Source: Flaveria trinervia (lineage: Eukaryota; Streptophyta; Magnoliopsida; Asterales; Asteraceae). From it: a stretch of DNA of 64,000 bases. The translations under genes were made by a program, and so were the position numbers. Within the stretch, counting starts at the first letter, position 1; the number at the start of each line of letters is the position of its first letter. Under the pieces are notes generated by a model. That model saw only the letters and a program-made list of their open reading frames with translations. It did no database searches and was not told the DNA's origin. Below are positions 13,211 through 24,300 of the stretch, in pieces. The DNA is taken from assembly GCA_025506515.1 (NCBI GenBank), contig CM046444.1, positions 120,576,930 to 120,640,929 on the forward strand. Direction: 5' to 3'.

Positions 13211-15204
13211 ATGGGTCAAACCCGGTTTCTCGGATTATACATCACAATATGCATATTAGCATTTGTAATCTCAAAGATTACAATAGCAATCTTATGCTAT
13301 CGTCGATGGCAACGAAAGCAGTTGGTGATTCAAGATAACTTTTCTGGTAATGTTTTTTATTAATAGTTCATTTTATTCATTTATATATTTATTTAAGTTC
13401 CTCAGACTCTACTGTGTATGTGTTTTGACGTGCATACTAGGTGGAAAATTGGTGTTGTTTAGATCACCAAAGATCAAATCCCTCAAATCAAATACTTTCT
13501 TGAAGAAAACCATGAAGTTGACCAACAAAGATAGAATTGGATCCGGAGGATATGGCACGGTTTACAGGTTGACTATAAACGAGTCAACATGTTTTGCTGT
13601 CAAGAAACTAAGAAGAGAAACCACAGAGCATGAGCGAGGTTTCGAAAGAGAATTGGAATCAATGGGAGATATAAAGCATCGAAATATAGTTACTCTTTAT
13701 GGTTATTACGCCGCGCCTGATTATAATCTGCTGATATATGAGTTAATGCCCAATGGAAGTTTAGATGCACTACTCCATGGTATGAGTTTGACTTTAGAAA
13801 GTCAAACCTTTGACTTTCTAAGTTTCTAATTATATGCACTTGGTTATGAATTATGAACATAACACCTAAAATCTTTCAATTTTCATTAGTTTTCAACATC
13901 GTCATCGTACTTTCTTGCAAATATTAAGAATCTTCACATGAAGTTGAAGTTAGAGTTTACACTGCTGACTTTAATAGTCAAATAGTCATATTGTTTACAT
14001 TGGTTATTATGCAGGAAAAGCAATGAACAAAGCTCTAGATTGGGATGCAAGATACAAAATCGCGATAGGTGCTGCAAGGGGAATATCATATCTTCATCAT
14101 GATTGTATTCCTCATATAATTCATCGCGATATCAAATCGAGCAATATATTATTGGACGAAAATATGGAGGCCCGTGTTTCTGATTTTGGGTTAGCCACAC
14201 TCATGGAGCAAGATAAGACCCACGTATCGACTTTAGTAGCTGGGACTTTCGGTTACTTAGCCCCTGGTATGGTCTCATTACATCTACTGTAACCATAAAG
14301 ATGCTATCTTGGATATGATCATATGATTAAAGATGGCACAACAGGCGGGTCAAGTGTGTTGGGAAACAAATCCAAATGGGTTCGGGTTAAAACATGTGAT
14401 ATTTTTAGTATGGGTCGAAATGGGCCGGGTCAGGTTGGGTCGAGATAAATAATTTTTTATACAAATAGCTGATTGGAGTGAATTGTTTGTACCTACTATA
14501 TATTCCTAAATTAAAATTTTGTTTTTCCTTACAATGGAAGGGTATTATTTGTAAAGGTAAATGTGTTAATTATGATTGAAATCTGTTATTATGTCAATCA
14601 CAATGTAATCTTCAAATAAAATGATTTAGCTGTTTATCTTTCAACCCATTTGATATGTTCTCTTTTTAGCTAATATATAGTTTTTTTTTTTAAATTTAAC
14701 CTGTTTGGAATAAAGCACAACCAAATCAACGTGTTCATAAGTAAATCTGTTGAAATTGCTATTATTCAAAGGAACAGTTGTTTTCACAGAGTATTTTGAC
14801 ACGGGACGAGCAACCACAAAAGGGGATGTATATAGTTTTGGTGTAGTTTTACTTGAGCTCTTAACTGGTAAAAAACCGTCAGATGAGGCCTTTATCGAAG
14901 AGGGAACGAAGCTTGTAACATGGGTAAGTATTTAAAAATCAAAGTTTTGACCCTTTTTTTCTATCTTTTTAGAGATAAAGTAACTTGAATTGTTATACAA
15001 AAACAGGTGAAAGCAGTTGTTCATGATAAAAAGGAAGATCATTACGTCGATAACAGACTAGAGTGTTATCGTATGGACGAGATTAATCAAGCATTTGTTG
15101 TAGCATTAATGTGCTTAGAACCAGATCCATCCAAAAGGCCAAACATGTTAGAAGTTCTAAAGATGCTTGAAAAGATCAAACCAGATCACTTTGTATCATC
15201 ATAA
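13211..15204 (+). CDS. Receptor-like Ser/Thr kinase without ectodomain (At1g78530-like), five exons
   Basis: Membrane-anchored protein kinase of 352 residues. Exons are 13211-13346, 13441-13779, 14015-14266, 14790-14923 and 15007-15204; all junctions are GT-AG and the frame is kept throughout. Residues about 8-30 form one hydrophobic anchor followed by the basic stop RRWQRK, with no LRR or other ectodomain. The kinase has loop GSGGYGTVY (79-87), K100, HRD (195-197, RD type), DFG (215-217) and APE (241-243, E supplied by exon 4). The C-terminus ends EKIKPDHFVSS. Length and layout fit the small plant kinases typified by Arabidopsis At1g78530; that assignment is from memory of the family. The final 75 coding bases (from 15130) recur at 24535-24609 beyond the retroelement. 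The ligand and pathway are unknown. Confidence 0.9.
14335..14445. repeat. GGGTC-rich MITE-like fragment in receptor kinase intron 3
   Basis: This stretch is dense in gggtc and gggcc words (ggcgggtcaagtg, gggtcgaaatgggccgggtc), unlike the AT-rich intron around it. Such sequences typify degenerate plant MITEs, but I could not pair its ends. Confidence 0.4.
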
Positions 15205-15446
15205 GTTCATATTCATCGTCCCAATTTGCAGCCTTTATCTTGAAGAATTTGCAAGCACAAAATGAGTCGATTCAAGAAGCCAAACCGTTAACGATTGGAG
15301 GTTAAAAGGCAGGAGAAAAACATGTTTGTGCATAAATTACATCAATAAGAGAAAATGTTACATTATATGATAAAGTCGTAGCTTCTTAGTGTTGGATTAA
15401 TCTTGTAATTACATAATAATTAAAAGGGTAGGAGATAATTATGTTA

Positions 15447-15541
15447 GGGGCTGTTTGACAATTTCTGAATAATTAAATGCTGAACTAATAAGAGGTCTGA
15501 ATCTTTAAGTGCTGAATCATTAAGAGGTCTGGACCATTAAA
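15447..15541 (+). mobile_element. Tourist-like MITE, left part (split by retroelement)
   Basis: It begins GGGGCTGTTTGACA directly after TTA (15444-15446). The matching right end TGCCAAACAACCCC is followed by TTA at 27938-27940. A TTA duplication with these ends is the PIF/Harbinger Tourist pattern. The MITE is cut at TTAAA (15537-15541), where the LTR begins. A related full copy is at 52604-52913 in the opposite orientation. Confidence 0.75.
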
Positions 15542-18284
15542 TGTCACACCCTCAAAATCCACTTGCGGAGTTTTACCGCGAGGCGTGTGAACAAACCAGG
15601 ATCACAGTCAATAGTTACTCAGAACGACTCTAAATGCCATAATTTAAACATAATTAACCAAAATACCAACTTTAAACAATGCGGAACCGTTTTTGAAAAC
15701 AACCCAAGTCAATAAAGTATAACTTATGGCAAAACAAGTGCCAACCCAGAAAGTAAACTATAATTGTTAAATGTCAACTTGTCTTGAAGCAAAGTGTCTT
15801 AAAATGCAGTAAACCATGCAGTGCTTCTATGGCAAGCAAGTTAAGGACCTGAGAAAAGCATACTAAAATGTCAACACATAGGTTGGTGAGTTCAAGAGTT
15901 TGAGTTCAATAAACATGTAAACAGTTGCGATAAATATAAGCAATGTATGGTAATAGATAGCTAGTCTATTATCAGTAAATATTAATACATAGTGATTTTG
16001 CAATTGAAGCTGACTGTGATAGTTGTTGCCTCCTGTCACGACTTACCATGTCGTGACAATGATCAATAGGACAAATTGCACCCGGTTGACCTCGAGTCAC
16101 ACAGGTGGGGCTCGTCAGACCCAGTAGTACTACCCAAGTTTCCCCGCTATTAAATATTAACAATTCAAAAGTGTGAGGACTTTTCCCATGGTAAACAGCA
16201 CTATATTAATAATATACACAACTTAAATAATAAAAGCGTTCGTATAAATACCAGTATGCTATCTCCCCCAAAAGAGATTAAGTAAAGAGTGGGGCATGAA
16301 CTCACCTGATGTATGCAAAGGTACTTAGGGTTTATTTTGAGAAACGAGAGGATAGCCAACCTTCACAGGTTACCTAGATCATGTGAGTACATAAGTACGT
16401 GTAAATAAAAGACATGTGAAACCCTAACCATACCAAAATCAAAGACTCAAGCTTCCAGACAAATAGACACGTTTGACCTAGTTGACCCGTTTGACCCGTT
16501 GGTGACATTATGAGTTATAATTCAAATAAAGCCAATGAGCACATACAACATACATGATTAACATTCAATTAGTATCATACATATGCTATATCAACCAGGT
16601 GTATCACATAGATCATCATACAATCAAGTACTATACAAGTCATGCGAATCTAGAACATTAACATAACCACTAGCTACAATACAACTAACATGTCATACAA
16701 GGTTCAACCATTCATCACATGCCATGTGAAGCCACTCACGACTTCACATCCTAAACCCTGCCAATCCTACTAAGTAGGGGCCTCAGATCCGCACGCGTGT
16801 ATAATGATCATAACCAAATTCTTTAAGCATATGCATTGCATTCACAACATCACAACAATCAATTACCAGACCCAAGCATGATGTCCTACTACTACACAAC
16901 ATCCAAACCATACATGATTACCAATTCCAAATATCACCCATGATTATCCAAACATGCCATACAACTAATTTAACACGTTCTATCACACTAAAATCCATCC
17001 TTGAACATAATAGCAAGTTCCTATCATCCCAAACATGATCATAACATCATACTTCAACGTTTACACAAATAAAGTTTCCCTTTTGGAAAGAATATCCCAA
17101 AATCTATCAAACATCCAAATATACATGAATTCATCAATAATATACCAATTCAAGCTCATACTAATATCTAGACATGATCAACAACACTTAAACATCCCAA
17201 TCTAACAATCTTCATAAACAAAAGTTTCTACTTTTGCAAGCTATGATCAACATCATCAAATTAAAGATTTCTAGCATTCATAACAACAATCTAGCATCTA
17301 ATTATCATCATGAACTCATCCATAACATCAATCCATCACTAGATCACTACTACATGCAAAATAAAGTTACTATTCTTAGTAACCTATGAACAATGCATCA
17401 AAATCCCAACTTTCTTGCATAATCAACGTATTCTAACATTCATACAACCTAATAATCATCAAACATTCATCAAACAATCAACCATCATGCATAATCACAA
17501 CAATTTCGAATTAGGGTTTGTTTCATAACCGAAGTTCATGATCAATCTACTAAAAACATAGAATTCTTGCATAATCGACGTTAACTAACATGTATACAAT
17601 CTAACTAACATGTTAACATCATCAAACAACATCCAATTCGACCCAATAAGGATCAATTTCGAATCTAGGGTTCGGCCATAATGAAGAACATCACAAAACA
17701 CGAAAAATCTAACCTTTAAACTTGTAATTGCTTGAAATCGATGCTTCCTAAGTGTTGTATAACTTGTAATCGAACCAAAACCACACGAATTTGCTTGTTC
17801 AAGGCTGATTTTCGAAGATGGAGAGGAATAGGGTGAATGTCGCGGCCGAAGGGGGGGTTGGCTAGGGTTTGGGTTTGTTTTAATTAATTTTAATTTACCT
17901 AATTACCCTTTTAACCCTTGTAATTTGTATTTTATAAAAACTAATCTTTAAACTCTTCGTAAAGTGTTTTTAACTTCATAATATAAAGATATAAACTTAT
18001 GAAAATCATTATATATCTTATCTTTATAAAAACACAAGAGATACGAATAAATAGGCACGTTTCCGTGTTACGCGATAAATTCTTTAATTAACCTTTTATA
18101 AATGTGTGAACACATAAACATAACCCAAAATTCACATAATCATTTAGATTCACAACAAATTAACATTATTCATTATCAATAGGTCACCAACGTTCAACGA
18201 CAACTAGTGTGTGCTCACGACACGTGTTTACAAGACTTAACGGAACTAACGGAGCTTGGTAACGGAAATTTACCGGATGTCACA
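15542..18284 (-). repeat. 2.74-kb long terminal repeat, copy 1 (3' LTR position)
   Basis: Plus-strand ends are TGTCACACCC and GATGTCACA, so on the minus strand it reads TGTGACATCC to GGGTGTGACA. It is preceded by TTAAA and adjoins a polypurine tract at 18285-18297. The near-identical copy is 24946-27682. The same 63-codon chance frame (15972-16163 and 25375-25566) is open in both copies; it is not a gene. Confidence 0.85.
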
Positions 18285-18435
18285 TTATCCCCATGTTGAA
18301 AGAATTTTCGTCCCGAAAATTGCGTTACATGGTGAGAGTGTTCCATCACTGGTTTCCATCACTGGTCTACTGCATTGGCACACAGAAATCGAAATCGTGT
18401 GAGTTTTGGATGAGTTGTCACATCATCCCCATGTT
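18285..18435 (-). promoter_or_regulatory. Duplicated polypurine tract / LTR start boundary
   Basis: On the minus strand, the words CGGGACGAAA, TTTCAACATGGGGAT and TGTGACA occur twice in succession. The first boundary, at 18423/18422, is followed by about 100 bases of LTR-like sequence (TGTGACAACTCATCC...). The second, at 18285/18284, opens the 2.74-kb LTR (TGTGACATCC). The integrase frame stops inside the first tract. Confidence 0.7.
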
Positions 18436-20600
18436 GAAAGAAATTTCGTCCCGAAATTTAAATCAATACCTTCGTCTGCTGGCATCGTTCCTTCGAATAG
18501 TTGAGGGTACTTAAGCTTCATTTGATCTTCCCGTTCCCATGTGAATTCCGGTCCACGTCGCGAATTCCAACGGATTTTAACAATAGGTATCTTGCTTTGC
18601 TTAAGTGTTTTCACCTCACGGTCCATCACCTCCACTGGTTCCTCAATAAAACGCAATTGTTCATCCACCTGAATTTCTTCTAGTGGTACGACCGTCGTTT
18701 CATCAGTTATGCACTTCTTCAAGTTTGACACGTGAAATACATCATGAATTCCACTTAGCGAATCAGGTAGGGCTAATCGATAGGCTACTGGACCTACTCT
18801 TTCCACAATCTCAAATGGTCCAACGTACCTCGGATTTAGTTTCCCTCGTTTACCAAACCGAACTACGCCTTTCCATGGTGAGACTTTCAACAAAACCTTG
18901 TCGCCAACCTGAAACTCTAAGGGTTTCCGTCTCTTGTCAGCATAACTCTTTTGCCTGTCTCGCGCTGCAGCCATACGGTTCCGTATCTGTATAATTTTCT
19001 CAGTCGTCTCATGAATTAACTTGGGACCTGTTATCTGACTATCACCAATTTCTGCCCAGCAAACCGGTGATCGACATTTTCTCCCATACAACGCCTCGAA
19101 AGGTGCTGCTCGTATACTAGTGTGATAACTGTTGTTATACGAAAACTCCACCAATGGCAGGTGAATTTCCCAGTTATTCCCGAAGTCAATCACACAAGCA
19201 CGTAGCATATCCTCCAAAGTCTGTATAGTACGCTCACTCTGACCATCCGTCTGTGGATGATATGCAGTACTCATATCCAAACGTGTACCCAAAGATTTCT
19301 GCAATGATTGCCAGAAATGTGACGTGAAACGAGCGTCACGGTCGGAGATAATTGAGATCGGTACCCCGTGTCTCGAAACGATCTCCTTGAGGTACAGGCG
19401 AGTTAACTTCTCCATCTTGTCGGTTTCCTTTATTGCAAGGAAATGAGCAGACTTTGTCAATCGATCCACAATAACCCATATCGTGTCACAACCAGTACTA
19501 GTCCGGGGTAGCTTAGTAATAAAATCCATGGAGATTTGTTCCCATTTCCACATTGGAATCTCGGGTTGTTGTAATAGTCCAGATGGTTTTTGATATTCCA
19601 CTTTCACCTTCGAGCAGGTTAAACACTTGCTCATGTACGTAGCTACATCCGCTTTCATGTTAGGCCACCAATAGTGAGCCTTTAGGTCATGATACATCTT
19701 GTCGGATCCAGGATGTATAGAATACTTAGATTTGTGTGCCTCGCTCATAACTAAATCTCTCAGATTTTCATGAACAGGCACCCAAAGTCTATCCATGAAA
19801 TACCGAATTCCATCCTCTTTCGTCACTAGCTGCTTATCCATTCCCCTTAAAAATTCAGAACCAATATTTTTCACCTTTAAAGCCTCTATTTGTGCCTCCT
19901 TAACTTGTTCGGGTAGTTGGGTACTGATAGTAAGCTGTAAAGCTCGCACCCGTCGGGGTTTAGCTGTTTCCTTCCTGCTTAAAGCATCGGCAACTACGTT
20001 CGCCTTTCCCGGATGATACTTAATTGTGCAATCATAATCATTTAGTAGTTCCACCCAACGTCGCTGCCTCATATTCAACTCTTTTTGCTCAAAGATATGT
20101 TGAAGACTCTTGTGATCGGTGTAGATTGTGCACTTGGTACCGTACAAATAATGTCTCCAGATCTTTAAAGCAAAAACTACTGCGCCCAATTCTAAGTCAT
20201 GGGTAGTATAGTTCTTCTCATGAACTTTTAGTTGTCTCGAGGCGTAAGCTATCACCTTGTCTCGTTGCATCAAGACACAACCCAATCCTTGAATGGATGC
20301 ATCGCAATACACCACAAAGTCATCTGTTCCCTCGGGTAATGCTAATATCAGGGCAATACAAAGTTTTTGTTTTAATAATTGGAAAGCTGATTCTTGACTC
20401 TCAGCCCATTTGTATGTCGTTCCTTTGTGCGTTAAGGCTGTGAGAGGTTGGGCGATCTTAGAAAATCCTTCTATGAATCGGCGGTAATATCCTGCTAATC
20501 CAAGAAATTGTCTTATCTCACTTGGTGTTTTGGGTGTAGTCCAATTCTTTATCGCCTCAATTTTGGCAGGATCAACGTGTATTCCTTTTCTCATTAACAA
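18423..20600 (-). pseudogene. pol: Retroelement pol: RNase H, integrase and chromodomain
   Basis: One 725-codon open frame. It starts in the thumb/connection region (ATG at 20600), then has RNase H (IYTDHKSL and the DALSR end). The integrase shows the zinc-binding H/C pair including CLTC, and the catalytic D, D and E in MDFITKLP, SDRDARF and GQSERTIQTLE. A GPFE/VFHVSNLKK region and a C-terminal chromodomain (VKIRWNSRRGPEFTWE) follow. The chromodomain guides chromovirus integration to marked chromatin. It is separated from the RT frame by a one-base shift in an A run near 20584-20590, so it is not expressed as one polyprotein as read. No other break is visible in this part. Confidence 0.9.
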
Positions 20601-21189
20601 TATGACGTAGGAATTGTACCTCTCTTATCCAAAAGTCACACTTTGAGAATTTAGCATACAGTTGCTCATTTTTCAACAGTTCCAAGATCATTCGTAAGTG
20701 CTCTTCATGCTCCTCCTTGGTCCTAGAGTATATCAGTATATCATCGATGAACACAATGACAAACTGATCAAGATAAGGGCTGCACACGCGGTTCATGAGG
20801 TCCATGAACACAGCAGGTGCATTAGTCAACCCAAAAGGCATGACCAAGAACTCATAATGACCATAACGAGTACGAAATGCAGTCTTGGGAATGTCTTCTT
20901 CTCGAACTCTGAGTTGATGATAACCAGATCTCAAGTCAATCTTCGAGTAATAGCTTGATCCTTGAAGCTGATCGAACAAGTCGTCGATACGAGGTAAAGG
21001 GTATCGGTTCTTGACTGTTACTTTGTTTAACTCTCGATAATCGATGCACATCCGGAATGTACCATCCTTCTTTTTAACAAAGAGTACAGGAGCTCCCCAA
21101 GGTGATGTACTAGGTCGAATAAAGCCCTTATCCAAAAGCTCCTGAAGTTGTGACGACAACTCCTGTAGTTCGTTTGGTGCTAATCGATA
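20572..21189 (-). pseudogene. pol: Retroelement pol: reverse transcriptase segment
   Basis: Open frame of about 200 codons carrying RT core motifs: LDKGFIRPSTSPWGAPVLFV, MCIDYRELNKVT, the PFGLTNAPAVF segment and the catalytic FIDD (around 20735-20750). It follows the gag-protease frame after a one-base shift at about 21185-21190 and stops after a second one-base shift at about 20584-20590. Both shifts are single-base length changes next to simple sequence, so assembly error and genuine decay are both possible. Confidence 0.9.
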
Positions 21190-23192
21190 GGTGCTCTAGC
21201 AATCGGAGCTGCGCCGGGAGTCAACTCAATCTGGAATTCCACTTGACGGTGCGGTGGTAATCCAGGAAGATCTTCTGGGAACACCTCCGGAAAGTCACGT
21301 ACTACGGGAATATCCTCCATTCTCTTTTCTTCCTTTTGCTTATCGGTTACAAGTGCTAGGATAGCCACGCGGCCCTTCCGTAACAACTTTTGAGCTTTCA
21401 TATACGAGATGATGCCTATCACAGCACCACTCCTATCACCTTTGACGGTAAGAATTTGATCACCAACCGGGATCCGTATAATCTTCTCGTGACATATGAC
21501 TTCCGCTTGCTTGCTAGAGAGCCAATCCATGCCTATCACAACATCAAAACTCCCCAGCGTAACAGGCATGAGATCTATAGCGAAAGTATGACCAGCAAGT
21601 TCTATCCTACAGTCTTTAAGGATATGCGTTACATGGATTTGTTTACCGTCGGCTAATTCCACAGTGTACTTAGATTCTAAAGCAGAGGGTATATCACTTA
21701 AAAGACTACAGAATTTTAAGTTCACAAAACTCCTATCGGCTCCAGTATCAAATAGTACCGTAGCAAAACAACCATTAACAGGGAATCTACCAGTAACAGT
21801 TGTGGGATCATTTAGAGCCTCACCTGAGCCAATGACGAAGGCTCTCCCTTTGGCTCCATCTCTATTGCCGCCATTTCCAGTGCCATTACCACCATTGTTG
21901 TTATTATTGCCATTGTTGTTGTTGTTCCCATGATTGTTGGTGTTGTTGTTGTTGTTGTTGCCATTTCCGTTACTTCTTAGTTGTGGGCAGTTTCGTTTGT
22001 AGTGCCCTTCTTTCCCACACTCAAAACAACCCTTGGGGGTTTCTTGAGATTGTTGTGGCCTCTTCATTAGTTCACCACGGCAATCCTTCGCAGCGTGTCC
22101 AATCTTTCCACAACGTTGACACTTGAAGCTATCACACCGTCCCACATGGTGGTAGTTACACCGTGGGCATTTGGGATGTCTGCCGCCGTAACCGCTGGGT
22201 CCTTGGTTATTTGGGGCAGTTTGGTTGAAATTGCGGTTATTATCGAACCGCCGCTGCTGCTGAACTGGCTGTTGCTGCTGTTGGGATTGTTGTTGACCGC
22301 CAGACGATGATGATGATGATTTGTTATTGCTGTTGCCGGGAGCATCCCACTTCCTTTTGTTGTCGGGCACGCTCACCACAGCGCCCCGTTTGGGTAACCG
22401 CCCTTGCTCTACCGCCTGATTAGTAAGTCTATGGGCAATTTGAATGGCCTGCTGAATCGTAGTCGGGTTAGAAGCTGTTGCCATACTTTGGATTTCAGGA
22501 ACCAATCCTCGTATGTAGTGCTCGATTCTCTTATGTGTCTCATTAACCATTCCTGGACACAATGTGGCCAGCTCATGAGTACGGGTCGTGTGAGCCTCAA
22601 TTTCTGAACCCTTCATCTTAAGCTGCCAGAATTCCATCTCCAACTTTTGCACCTCATTTCGAGGACAGTACTCCTCGATCATCATATCCTTGAACTCATT
22701 CCAGGGGAGTCCATTTGCCATCGCTTGTCCAAGCATCTGGACTTGCGCGTTCCACCAAGACAGGGCAGCACCCTCCAAAGTCCCGGTGGCATACTTTACT
22801 TGATTCGCCGGTGGACAGTTACATTTGGAGAAAACGGACTCAGTCTTCTCAAACCAGCGTACAAGCCCCACAGCACCCTCTGTACCGCTGTAGGTGTGTG
22901 GCTTACAGTCCATGAAGGACTTGTATGTACACACTGGTGGTCCTGTTTTAACACAACACACATTAATCAAACATCCCCTACAGTTATAAAGGATATCAGA
23001 TTTGTTTTTCTGTCATTGTTTACCTGCTGGCTGACCCGCGTGGGCAGCAGCCACTGCCGCCTGAACATGCTCATTAATTAGAGCAGCAAATTCCGCAGGA
23101 GTCATGTTAATAGCACCACCACCCTGTTCTCCGGTGCCACGTCCACGTCCGCGTCCACGACCACGTCCACGTCCACGTCCACGAGCGTCCAT
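21180..23192 (-). CDS. gag: Retroelement gag-protease, with an 81-nt intron-like gap
   Basis: Gag forms the particle and packages RNA. The first segment (23192-23024) starts MDARG, followed by an RG-rich run from a (GTCCAC)n-like repeat and MTPAEFAALI. A stop follows unless 23023-22943 is removed. That gap has GT and AG ends, and its removal joins QPAG to GPPVCTYKSF in frame. The second segment holds the retrotrans_gag domain (GTEGAVGLVRWFEKTES, LSWWNAQVQ), zinc knuckles CQRCGKIGHAAKDC and CFECGKEGHYKRNC plus a third Cys/His cluster, a long Asn/Gly tract, and protease with DTGA (about 21740-21752). The frame ends at 21180 because of a one-base shift before RT. Confidence 0.85.
22943..23023 (-). 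other. Putative 81-nt spliceosomal intron in gag
   Basis: On the minus strand the donor is CAG/GTAAAC and the acceptor AAAACAG/GAC, with a possible branch site TTTGATTAAT about 20 bases upstream of the acceptor. The interval contains an in-frame stop, and removing it restores the gag frame exactly. No transcript evidence is available here. Confidence 0.6.
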
Positions 23193-23448
23193 TCTTTTCA
23201 CTTTATATTCACAATACAATAATGAGTAACATCATACACATTTAACTCATTGAAGCGTAGTAAACAGTAAATGAAAGAAATAACGTATCATCACAACCAC
23301 AACATTCATAACAAAAATAATAACCAAAGTAAATAAATTGCAATAAGTCACAATGTATTTATCAATGTCAAAATTGAAGTTTTGTCATTCGTGTGGGGAA
23401 ACAACCCTTCCCATATAGGTTTCAAAAGAAAACACTACGTAATCTAAG

Positions 23449-24161
23449 TCATATAAAGAAATCAATCGACAATGTCTGACCCGTCACTATCATCCTCCAT
23501 CTCCTCCGGTCCTCTTCCTCGGGTCCCTCCTCGGGATCCTCCTCATCCTCAGAGTCTGCGGTAGGAGCAGGAGCTATAGCAATCTGGAGTGCTGCTAGTT
23601 GAGCTTCTAGAATGGCAATCCTATTATCGGCTATGGCGTCCCGCTGTTCACGAGCAGTCACGCGTCCTTGGAGTGCCATAACACCATCTTGCATATGGTG
23701 ACAACCGTTCAGCGTCTTCCCGTGTTCTTCCTTGAGTTCGTCCAATTGATGTCTCAGGTTGTACACCTCTTGCTGTAGTGTACAGACATCACCCGTGAGT
23801 CGTCTCACACGATGCTGTTCAGTATCCAGTGCAGCCATTAGTGCAGCAATCAATTGCTCGTTGGACTGCGCCGTTCGTGGGAGTGAAAACATGGGTGATT
23901 GGCATTGTTCCTAGTCCTTGGCTTTAGGACAGGTACGCGTTCCCTAAACATGATGTGGTCAACAAACCTAGGATAAGAACGCCAGTCACGCGGAGGGTCA
24001 CGCTTCATCAGTGCGAATGGTTGATCCCAGTCAATCTCCTCTCGGGGATAAGCCAGTCTGGGCCAATCGAATCCATCATCAGGTACAGGTGCGGGAGGTG
24101 GGGATTCAGATCGTGTAGGTGATTCGGGTCGTTTACCCGGAGCTCTTGAAGACGATGCCAT
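23449..24161 (-). pseudogene. Extra ORF between primer site and gag: Pro/Ser head, coiled coil, acidic tail
   Basis: I do not recognise this protein. It begins at ATG 24161 (MASSSRAPGKRPESP), with a proline/serine-rich head and a segment rich in W, D and P. After about 90 codons the frame shifts by one base near 23885-23895. It continues in the frame opened at 23892 with strong heptad character (LIAALMAALDTEQ, LQQEVYNLRHQLDELKEEHG, IAILEAQLAALQIAI), ending in an acidic tail (DSEDEEDPEEGPEEED). It lies in the leader, in the gag sense. Extra ORFs are known in plant Ty3/gypsy elements, mostly Tat/Athila; one in a Tekay-like element is less usual. It could bind RNA or Gag, but that is a guess. 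Confidence 0.55.
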
Positions 24162-24284
24162 GCTGCAGAGAGTGTGACGTGTATGCCAATGAGTATACAG
24201 TAAATGGGAGTAAGGCACAGGTAACTAATTAACTGTGTGCGGTTATAGTCTAGTGTGTATGCAACCTAGTTCCCTATAACCAAT

Positions 24285-24297
24285 GGCTCTGATACCA
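24285..24297 (-). other. Primer-binding site for initiator tRNA-Met
   Basis: The minus strand reads TGGTATCAGAGCC, complementary to the 3' end of plant initiator tRNA-Met and standard for chromoviruses and Cassandra. It lies three bases inside the LTR end at 24301. Confidence 0.9.
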
Positions 24298-24300
24298 TTC

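Noticed and set aside
15972..16163. 63-codon frame on the minus strand, repeated identically at 25375-25566
   Set aside because: Both lie in the two LTR copies. Conservation follows from the duplication, and the frame has no protein motif.
20698..22915. Plus-strand frames opposite gag and pol
   Set aside because: Antisense shadows of a well-supported minus-strand polyprotein.
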